Part shown: positions 9,634 through 17,800 of the stretch, piece by piece
Layout: the number at the start of each line of letters is the position of its first letter
Position numbering within the stretch: the stretch's first letter is position 1
DNA from: Ophiothrix spiculata
Lineage: Eukaryota > Echinodermata > Ophiuroidea > Amphilepidida > Ophiotrichidae
Length of the DNA: 20,931 nt
Reading direction: 5' to 3' (one strand)
NCBI GenBank assembly: GCA_000969725.1
Contig: JXSR01S035513.1
Program-made: the position numbers and the translations under genes
Notes under the pieces: generated by a model
What the model saw: the letters and a program-made list of their open reading frames with translations, nothing else
Told to the model about the DNA's origin: nothing
The model's database searches: none

Positions 9634-10193
9634 GGTGGCCTAGCACAGAAACGGTGTCGGACACGAGTGAGCTGATATCAGCTTTGTTGGACAGAACTTC
9701 AAAGTATTTATCTTGGGATTTTAGTGTCTTTTTGGCTTACTATATCTTGGGCTTTTATAAAATGCGATCTTACACTTGCATCATTTTTATATTCAAGCTT
9801 AAGACCATGCGCGTTACTCCTGACGGCGCAGGGCTCAAAGCGCACAGTGCTTAAGGTATTAGTCATTAGTTAATTTTGCTTATTATCTCAAAGAGTTAAG
9901 TTAGTGACCGTATTTTTATTACGGTTATTTAAAGAACTATAAGGACCAAAACATATGTGCAAAAGAGAGAAAAAAAAATAAAGCCATTTTTTATAATTAT
10001 AAGTGTTTTGGTCATATTTATTTTGATTTTACCATAGAAGTCAATGGTAAAAAGTGGTAAAATATAGTGTTTTTAAATGGATTTTTCTCAAAAAATAAGT
10101 CGGTGAGCATATGCCTTTTTTATTTATATGAAAACACCCTATATCAAAAATTAAGAAAATTAAATAGATGAATTCTATCTGTGCTAAGCCACC
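9634..10193. mobile_element. TTAA-flanked MITE, 560 bp, nested
   Basis: The ends are GGTGGCCTAGCACAGA and TCTGTGCTAAGCCACC (one mismatch), directly flanked by TTAA at 9630-9633 and 10194-10197. TTAA duplications are made by piggyBac and Kolobok transposases. The GG start suits Kolobok better than the CCY start of piggyBac, but this is inference. An internal inverted pair AGGACCAAAACA / TGTTTTGGTC lies near 9942 and 10003. There is no coding region. Confidence 0.8.
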
Positions 10194-10312
10194 TTAAAAC
10201 AAATTGTAAAATTACATTCAGGGATGTTGTGAATATCTTCTTTGCAAAGTTTCACCTAATGATCAATTTTTTTTTTTTTTTAATTCAAAATAATATTATC
10301 AATAAAACAGGC

Positions 10313-10398
10313 AATTTTGCCTGTCCTCGGCATCGAGGACCAAGGACTTAAAAAAATGTCCTTGAGGCATCCTCGAGGCCAAGGCCTGGCCTCGAAGA
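10313..10398. repeat. Subterminal CTCGAGG/CCAAGG repeats, right end of hAT-like element
   Basis: This is the mirror of the left end. TCCTCGGCATCGAGGACCAA, CTCGAGGCCAAGGCC and TGGCCTCGA are clustered next to the right terminal repeat. The arrangement supports pairing of the two ends as one element. Confidence 0.65.
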
Positions 10399-10486
10399 CT
10401 ACAACACTGCTTCAGATGCACAGTCAGGAATTTTGAAAAATGTCTACAGAAGCTACAATACTGGTTTTCACACTGGAAACCAAAAA

Positions 10487-10611
10487 GAACTCGTTTTGGA
10501 ATGTATACACATGTTGGTACTCTTCTTGGCACCTGTTTTACTACTTGTTTTGGAAAACACTGAAAGAAGTAAATAACAAGACAAGTGCCAAGTTCTAAAA
10601 CAAGTGCTTGT
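10487..10611. repeat. Foldback-like repeat related to 16461-16557
   Basis: ACTCGTTTTGGAA at the left and TTCTAAAACAAGTGCTTG at the right are near-complements, with CTTGGCAC / GTGCCAAG further inside (near 10528 and 10586). The same ACTYGTTTTRGAA word forms the ends of the clearer foldback in RPA3 intron 3/2 territory. This copy is old, and its limits are approximate. Confidence 0.5.
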
Positions 10612-10795
10612 GCAGGGACTTCCATCTGAAATTTGCAGCTCTATTGAAAATCTTTAGGGGGGGGGGGCAATTAAGTGAGCTATCTGGACATTTAGAAGTA
10701 AATACCTCATGCTCTATTAATCATGCTCCCTTAAAGCATGTGAGGGGAGCAGGGTGGCTCAATAGAGCTCACTCCCCCAAAATGGAAGTCCCTGC
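10612..10795. repeat. Short inverted-repeat element (MITE-like)
   Basis: GCAGGGACTTCCAT at 10612-10625 is perfectly complemented at 10782-10795, and AGCTCTATTGA at 10638-10648 by TCAATAGAGCT at 10759-10769. A G-run of about 12 lies near 10657. No flanking target duplication was evident. It abuts the foldback-like repeat on its left. Confidence 0.7.
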
Positions 10796-10872
10796 TCAAT
10801 ATTATATAATAATAGAATGAAATAACTAGTTATATTTTTCAAAATGCTCTTCCTTTTGCAGTGAAACTGTCA

Positions 10873-11119
10873 AGGCCGAACTATACTCGACCTCCACATA
10901 AGCATTTTTCAGTATCAAATATTTGGTCATGATGTGCGACTCCAAATAAAATAACTTGAACAGATTGAATTTCGTGCTGAATTGCACACGTATGTGTTGC
11001 CATTTACACCATATCAAATCTTTGTTACTGGTCAATACTTTTTATTGAATCAGATTTAATGACCTCAACTAAATGTTTGGTAGCAAAAAATTGTGTTGAG
11101 GCCAAGTATAGTTCAGCCT
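10873..11119. repeat. Inverted-repeat element, 247 bp
   Basis: The 22 bp at 10873-10894, beginning AGGCCGAACTATACT, match the complement of 11098-11119 at 19 of 22 positions. The interior is AT-rich and non-coding; the 69-codon reverse frame here is unremarkable. No clear target duplication was found. Confidence 0.65.
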
Positions 11120-11498
11120 AAGCTAAGCTTGCAGATTTTGGGTTTTTTCACTCCCGGGACTCATATTTTATTTTCAAACAGGTACCCAGGACTCGAATCA
11201 TATTTTAAGATTCAAAATGTAAGTTGAAAAGGCACCAATCGGAAACACGGAAGTAGTGCACAAGTACCAAAAGTTACTCGAGTCTTTGCACTACACTGTA
11301 GGGCACATTTCAGGCTTAAAAACGGCCGATTTAATACCGTACTGACGCGTGTATAGTCCCACCTCAGATTTTATTCAAATTACGAGTGGGACTTATATCG
11401 GGGAACTTGCATAAATCGACGTCTAATGTGGTAATATTATTTTCGCTGCTTCGTGGAGTCGCCATGTCGAAAAAAACGGGACTCACTTGCAGGCTTAG
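11120..11498. repeat. Probable degenerate MITE next to the previous element
   Basis: CTAAGCTTGCA at 11123-11133 is inverted as TGCAGGCTTAG at 11488-11498 with one mismatch. The direct words AGTTCAGCC occur at 11110-11118 and 11497-11505. These could be a 9-bp or shorter target duplication. The left word overlaps the end of the neighbouring inverted repeat, so the history is ambiguous. Confidence 0.4.
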
Positions 11499-11505
11499 TT
11501 CAGCC

Positions 11506-11999
11506 CCTAATGTTATAATAAATTAAAAAGGTACTTTTTATTAATTGGAGTTCCAAATGAAAATCTTTTTTTGGTGACTTGGTCATAAGCGTCGTGGTTC
11601 ACTGCTTGGAAAACTTGATGATAGTGTCTTTCACAGGAGATAAAGAAAAGAGAAATTTTTATAAGTTCATATAAAAAGGCATCAGCAGATAGTTACAAAG
11701 CTAAAATTATGGACACTCTATATTGTCACTATGACTTGGATATATTTTCAAGAAAAAACTTGCAAAATCACTAGCAATCAACAACATGTAAATAAGACTA
11801 CAAAGTTTTGGTCTTACCTTTACATAAGATATTCATGTTTCAAAAACTTTCTAGCTAAATAATCAATACATGTATTAACAACAAATTTCAAGCTAGACTA
11901 ATTTCATGATTTCTTACAGTAGAATGAACTTTAATTTCTCGGGAGATGCAGTGAACCAAGACGCTTTGCCGACACCCGATGTAAATCTTTGTCAAATTG
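11506..11999. other. Intergenic, nothing recognised
   Basis: This is AT-rich sequence without open frame, repeat pair or exon signature that I can support. Confidence 0.5.
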
Positions 12000-12005
12000 T
12001 GTAAT

Positions 12006-12458
12006 CAGGGGTGTGAGTGACCTCTTTTCAAAAAAGAGGAACTTCTTTGTATAAAAACAAGGAAAACAGTGAAAATGGGCTGAAAATGCTAGAATTTTGC
12101 CTTAAATAATTTTTCAAAACAAGGAAATCAGCTTAGGCTAAAGAAAAAAAAAAGAACTCTGTCTCAGCTTCCCACGCACATTAGGTTAAAAGAATTTTAC
12201 CGCATTTCTTATTTTTTTTTTAGGTTTTCAGGAGATTTTTTGTTTTTGTAAATTTTTTTCTTACATCTAGAGAAAAAAAAGGACAAAATTTGGCCGAAAA
12301 AAAATAGTGACTTAAAACGTAATAAAAAAGATTTCCGCGTGCGCATAGCCTTTTTTGACTAAAAAAAAAAGCGTAGCACTTAGGGTTTTTGGCCTAAGGA
12401 AGCTTAGACACAAGTTTTTTTTTTTTTTTGCATTAAAAGAAGACATTTCACACCCCTG
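12006..12458. mobile_element. hAT-like MITE, 453 bp, poly-A/poly-T rich
   Basis: It begins CAGGGGTGTGA and ends TTTCACACCCCTG, a 10-bp perfect terminal inverted repeat starting CA. The flanks share TGTAAT (12000-12005 and 12459-12464), a 6-bp direct repeat that may be a target duplication shorter than the usual 8. The interior is made of long A and T runs and does not code. Confidence 0.72.
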
Positions 12459-12731
12459 TGTAATACAAAATAATTTAAAGCCTCCTGTTTATTACCCAAA
12501 GGGTTGAAATCTCAAATAGGCTAAATCAGGATTTTGAAACCACCTAATTTATTAGCCAAATAAAATACTCAAGTTAGTTTTTGTTCTTTTCAAAAGAATT
12601 TAATGATTTTTCATACATGTTATACATGTATTATGTACAATGCAACCTAATAAAATATTTTATTACCCGATACTGAAAAGGTACAAGTGTTGTCTCTATT
12701 CAATGAAAATGTTTACGGGCTGTCTGTTTAA

Positions 12732-12965
12732 GGTTGGTGTCAACCCATCATTTTTGAACGCTAACAATTTCTGGAAAGCCTATGATTTAAATTACTTTTT
12801 AGATTCAAGAAACAAATACAAATTCATATCTTATTTTATTAAAATTGCCAAAAATCTTCGACATGTTCCACACGTTACTCCGCTTCAGGAAATGTATACT
12901 TTAATAATTTTTGAGTTACAGAGCAAAAACTTTTCAAAAAATGATGGTATAAGTGGACACCAACC
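12732..12965. mobile_element. TTAA-flanked MITE, 234 bp
   Basis: GGTTGGTGTC and its exact complement GACACCAACC form the ends. They are flanked by TTAA at 12728-12731 and 12966-12969, the same arrangement as 9634-10193. A 109-codon open frame (12640-12969) spans it but starts outside, has no known domain, and ends in the terminal repeat, so it is rejected as a gene. Confidence 0.78.
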
Positions 12966-13063
12966 TTAAGTATTAAGGGTCTGTTCATACAATACTGCAA
13001 CTGCAGTGCATTGTGGATAATTTATTGATTCCAGCAAAGATAGATGTAACTCAAGTCAAAATA

Positions 13064-13157
13064 CAGTGGAATCTCGTTAATACAAGATTTTTAGTGCTGT
13101 AACTCATTTAAAATGTAAAAAATTGTATTGACAAGCTTGTTTAAACAAGTTCCACTG
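13064..13157. repeat. Possible pogo/Tigger-like MITE remnant, 94 bp
   Basis: CAGTGGAATCTCGTTAATAC at the left resembles pogo-class ends. The right end, AAACAAGTTCCACTG, is its approximate complement (CAGTGGAA exact). TA precedes the left end, but the right flank is AA, so a TA duplication is not intact. Confidence 0.45.
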
Positions 13158-13204
13158 AATATTCAACTTGGGCTAACACCAACCAAACAAGATATTTGTT
13201 TCCG

Positions 13205-13404
13205 GTAATATGTTGGGGGGAAAAAGTAGAAGAGGGTTGGTAGGTAGGAAGAAAATTTTATTTCAAAAAAAATTGTGCATGGTTCAATAGGAAAGAGATT
13301 GTGATTATTTTATTTTGGTAAATTTAATGACAGAAATGGTTGGTTTGGAGCACTTTTTCAGAGACAGTAGGGTTGCAGGAAACAATGTTATTTTTGCTTT
13401 GCTC
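13205..13404 (+). repeat. Dispersed repeat family, copy 2
   Basis: This is the partner of 551-768 in the same orientation, about 12.7 kb away. It keeps the order of shared blocks, ending with TTTGGAGCACTTTTTCAGAG, AGTAGGGTTGCAGGAA and TTTTGC. It lies between the MIOS and RPA3 genes, whereas copy 1 lies in a MIOS intron. Confidence 0.75.
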
Positions 13405-13590
13405 AAAATCTATCAAGCAGTTGTCACAATATCTATTCGGATAAATAATGACGACGCATAATCGTCAGGTGAATTGCAACAGATTACCGGCTAGTAGCCC
13501 AAAAATATTTGTCTGACGAATGCTGATGGCGGCCAAAACATATGTGCTCCAACTCCTTCGATTGGGAATTTTAAAGAAATTTCAGCTTTG

Positions 13591-13810
13591 CAGGGGTTGC
13601 CTTTTCACTTCAAATCCACAGGACAGAAGGACTAGTAAGTCTCAAAATCCAAAGGTCCTTCACTAAATTTACAGGTCCTTCAGAAGGACTTTTAATTCCA
13701 AAATCAATGACAGGCTAAAAAACGATCGGACCGAAGGACCATCTCATTGCTGAACTGGTCGGTCCTTCCGAAATTCTGTCGGTCGGGACCGACGGTAAAG
13801 TCGAACCCTG
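13591..13810. mobile_element. hAT-like MITE, 220 bp
   Basis: The left end is CAGGGGTTGCCTTTTCACTT. The right end reads, on the other strand, CAGGGTTCGACTTTACCG. Both flanks carry GCTTTG (13585-13590 and 13811-13816). GGTCCTTC, AAGGACC and GGTCGG words are repeated inside in both orientations. The terminal repeats are imperfect, and the flanking repeat is 6 bp. Confidence 0.62.
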
Positions 13811-13816
13811 GCTTTG

Positions 13817-14754
13817 TATTTAAATAAGGTGTTCCGATTTTCAAATGTCTTCCCTTTGATGCACTATCAAAGTATAAGCTGCTGTGGAGTTGGATATAAT
13901 GTATGTTTCGCAAGCCTGAAAGTTGTCGCCTGTTCATATGTTCACATCAGAAATTGTAGAACTTGGAAAACATCATCAGCGCAACTAATAATACTTTTTT
14001 CATACCACAATATGAATGAAGTGACCATCCTATGGTCTTTGAAGAAATGAACAATCCACAAGCAGTGAAAAAGATGGCTATATGAAGAAGTATGTTTGGG
14101 ACAAAAATGTGATCTAAACATGATGTAAGTATATCCAAAGAGTCTGGTACTTGGCGTACAGAAAAACAAATACAATCTTTGTGTGTAATTTCCTAAGGTT
14201 TGATGAATAGTCAGAAGTTCATTTTATAGTCCATGAATTTAATTTTCAGACACGTAGGCCCTACTGCTTGTTTTATTTCAATCAGTAGTGTACCAACAAA
14301 AGTTATGTTTTATCAAATATTTGGGTGTATTTTGATGTCTTTTTTATGGAATATAAAATAGAGACGCTACTGATTTTATGAAAAAACCCCTGAAAAAGCC
14401 ATCTTGAAACATACTCCGAAAATATGTTAATTTGACTCTTGAGGTCATCAAAACCTGAAATCATGGTTTGAGCTTTTAAAAAACCTGATTTAAGGTTAAA
14501 ACCTGAAAAATGGCATCTCTGAGTAATGCCTTTACACATTTTCAGACTATCCGGTGAAGCTAGGAACTTTAAATGCAAAGATAGTACTTAATGTTTTTTT
14601 CTGGGACACACTAGGAGGTAATTCTTGGTAGGATTATTGTTCTAACCCACTGTTTGTAATGGATCTTTTGTAACTGCTTTCAGAAGCTGATGAACACTAG
14701 ACACATTCTGTCACAGATATCTGACATTTAGTCCTGATGCTGAATTCATTCAGT
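13817..14754. other. RPA3 3' region, non-coding
   Basis: It contains the probable RPA3 3' UTR and several overlapping short frames near 13814-14175 and 14303-14578 without recognisable motifs. AAACCTGA words repeat four times at 14440-14510, with a possible element end CAGAGATGCCA (complement at 14514-14523). No complete element could be defined. Confidence 0.5.
14272..14277 (-). terminator. Candidate RPA3 polyadenylation signal AATAAA
   Basis: TTTATT on + reads AATAAA on the RPA3 strand, 478 bp past the stop. It is the first canonical signal downstream apart from the hexamer overlapping the stop codon itself. A 3' UTR of about 0.5 kb is inferred. Confidence 0.4.
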
Positions 14755-14840
14755 TTATTGTACAGGTGCTGGAACACCTTGTTTATAAAAGTCTGGGAAC
14801 TCTTGGATCATCTTCACAGCCTCATCGTATAAATTCATAT
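14755..14840 (-). CDS. RPA3: RPA3 exon 4 (C-terminal helix, stop)
   Basis: It begins after TTTATTTTTCAG, completes the split Asp codon, and encodes MNLYDEAVKMIQEFPDFYKQ then GVPAPVQ before TAA at 14757-14755. The LYDEAV...EFPDFY helix is the part of RPA3 that packs against RPA1 and RPA2. The stop codon lies within an AATAAA hexamer (14759-14754 on this strand). Confidence 0.96.
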
Positions 14841-17800
14841 CTGAAAAATAAAATGGAAAGTTGAAATCAGAAAGTGACAACAAATGTATTACACATAATG
14901 ATCACACCCAAGGGTTTAGCCAGGATTTGAAAGTAGGGCGTCCAAATTCGCGACCGGGCTGATAGGCCGACTTCAATTAAGACATCGTGACGTCAGCATG
15001 ATTAATATTCATACTTGACAAAGAAGGCGATGATTAAAGAATACCAACATGGCGACCTTTCGGCAAACGAACCAAGTCACAACGCGGTAAAGCCCATTCT
15101 GAAGTCCACAAAGTAAATAAATTGATCAGATTTTGTGATGATGATGATTATTGAAGATAAATTCTAACATTCAACATTGAATTTCATATCGTAAAACGCA
15201 TTTTGTGACGCCTTATTGGACGGCCTTTGCATTTAACAAGGCGTCCATTTTCGTGAACAACCGTCCAAATGACGGTTGGACGACTCTCTGGCTAAACCCT
15301 TGAATTCACACCTAGCTATACTTTGATCATCCCAGGCGGAAATTGTGGAGCTTTCCCAAACATAATAGCACTTAGCTATACTTTGATCATCACTAAATAA
15401 GCAGGAATTGTGGGGGCTTTTCCAATCATAATACCACTTAGCTATACTTTATCATCATTAAATAGGCGGGAATTAATGGGCTTTTCTAAACATACATGTA
15501 AAAGCACTTCCATACTTGATACTGATGGACGAGTTGCATGCGCTGCGTCTACTGCAGTTGCGTCTACTCAGCTACGCAACGCTTATCTTATCAATTCACG
15601 GTATTAAGGCCTGCCTATTTGGTGTTGATCAAAGTATAATTGATGAACATTGTAGGGATGTGGACCTGAAACACATGAACCCACTTCTCGGTAAAGTGTT
15701 ACCACTGGCGTAACCAGACTTTTGATTTTGGTGGTGCACACTTTTGAGCTTTCCCGACAATGGATTTTTGAACCCCCGTTTTTCAAAAATGAACATTTTT
15801 AGACCAATTTTCCTTTGGTTTACCTATCAAATGCCAAATTGGGCTTTTAAAGTGCAATTTACATTGTAAAAATGTACTGCACTGTCTAGATAACGATTGT
15901 CTTTTAAAAGTCAAATTGGTTTATATATGGGTAGCATTTTTTCGCTTCCTCAGGTTTACAAAACGGGTGGTAGTCAAAAACTCTGGCCACGCGTCCGTAC
16001 CCAACCAAAATCTGAGTACCACCCCCTGTATAAAATCCTCTGCAACATGTTTTGTGTGGCTAGAATATGAGCAAGCAGTATCTTACCAAAATCTACATTC
16101 CCATGATTCACATAATGCATACATTGTATGTGTGATGAATTTGCGCCAACCTCACCGATGACTTCTGTGATGCCTTCAATCATATCTTGTAACTGGAAGG
16201 AGAAAAATGACCACATATTACTTGTAACTTGTAAGCTGTGTTACCAAAGTAAACTTTTGGATTTAAAAACCATATTCCGGCATTTCCTTGATACTTGACA
16301 GAGATGGACCATGACAAAAAAATTCACAGAAAAATTACCAAAAATCAGTTGTTGGTTTTCAAAAAGAAGATAGAAACTTTGCTAATAAGTGTTAATGGCA
16401 TCTTTTCATGAATAGTATTTTGCTGTTGTTTTTATATCATATATATTAACTGTGAAGACAAAAGCACTCGTTTTGGAACTGGAACTTGTTATACTACTCA
16501 TTCTACCATTTGTTTTCAAAAACGAAATGGTAAATCAGGTACCAAAACGAGTGCTTTGAGTATAGGGTGTATCATTAGTTGTAAAGGATACATTTTTGCG
16601 AGCTCCAACATTCACTGGTCACTTGCAACAGGGTGATTAACATTGACTTCACAAAATAACCTCAATGTGATTAAAAGTCTATGGAGGAGCTTGGTCCGAT
16701 TTTTCAAAATTCAGTTGTCAATTAATGTCATATGAAAGAAGACCACTCAAGAGATGTAAGTTTCAAATTTCAGCTGAATCGGTAAAACCGTTTTGATTTT
16801 ATGGGCAATTTTGTATTTCAGAGCCATCTATATGTTATTGTGTAAAATTAATTATGGTTACCATAATTAGACACATTTTCATGTATATCTCAAAAACGGA
16901 ACATAACTGAGCCGTGAAATTTCACATGGGTTATGAAAAAAAATATGAGCAACAAATTGGTACCAAAATCTCAAAAAGTTTGAAAAAAAGTATAGGCAAT
17001 TGGACCATGCTCCTTTAATCCCTGCAGTTTTGTGAATTGGTGATTTTATTTATTGATTTAAATCCTGTACTTACCGGGTCCGGAATAAATATTTCTACAT
17101 CAACGTCGTCACTGAGTGTCATTGTAAACGATGATCCATTCTGATCAACCTGTAAATAGCAGAATACAATTTGAAATTAATAATAAGGCTTGTAATGGGT
17201 TCATTGGCAAAGTTTTTATTTCAAAGATGACCAAAGTCAGCTTCATACAAGTTGGAAATCAAATTGAATGAAAAAAGTTTGTTATGAAACTGCAAACTTG
17301 AGGTAATTTTCATACCTTAAACACATGTATAGCCTTTATTGAACATAAAATCTCCAAATTTTAGTCATGTTAGTCAATACAGAACTCTTCATTTGTTTTT
17401 TAAATTCTTTTGCACTTTCGACTGATTTGTGTTGACCCGTTGGTTTACAATATAAGTGTCTCAGTGAGTGAGAAGAGCAGCAAACAGCTCTTCTGAAATG
17501 AGTTTCAGACAGCGCTGGTTTCAGATTAGCGGTAGAAGAGTAATTGCTCTCAAGCTTCTGAAAAATATGTAATCCAAGTATAGACTTAGTTAAAAGTAAC
17601 AAATTTTCACAAATCAATCATCTAGTGCGAAATTAAAAATTTGTCAAACAATTAAAAGTTTCTACCAAAATATGCAATTTTTGACAAGAATGAGGTACTT
17701 GATCATCAAAATATCCATATCCATCCAATCCAATCCATTTATTAACTAGCAGATTACACAGTCATGACGGTGATCGCTTGACACGCACATCGAACACGGT

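Larger units (their letters stand above)
8019..10409. mobile_element. hAT-like DNA transposon, 2391 bp, non-autonomous, host of nested insertions
   Basis: The ends are CAGTGTTGTAG (8019-8029) and its exact complement CTACAACACTG (10399-10409). The next bases remain similar, with GAGG and GGCC-rich words. Both sides are flanked by the identical 8-bp sequence CTTCAGAT (8011-8018 and 10410-10417), the target duplication length typical of hAT elements, whose ends usually begin CA. No transposase coding was found inside, and two other elements are inserted within it, so about 1.4 kb is its own sequence. P-type elements also make 8-bp duplications, so the superfamily is inferred. Confidence 0.88.

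Noticed and set aside
10299-10625. 108-codon - strand open frame
   Set aside because: It crosses the right end of the hAT-like element and a foldback repeat, with no transposase or other motif.
12640-12969. 109-codon + open frame
   Set aside because: It spans a TTAA-flanked MITE, ends in its terminal repeat and shows no domain.
13800-13811. tRNA-type B box (GGTTCGA on - strand) suggesting a SINE
   Set aside because: The motif is incomplete, has no A box at proper spacing and forms the end of an inverted-repeat element instead.
14303-14578. 91-codon - strand frame downstream of RPA3
   Set aside because: It is probably 3' UTR or repeat sequence with AAACCTGA words; no domain was seen.
15410-15713. 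Two + open frames after the tandem repeat
   Set aside because: One starts in the tandem repeat, and neither has family resemblance.
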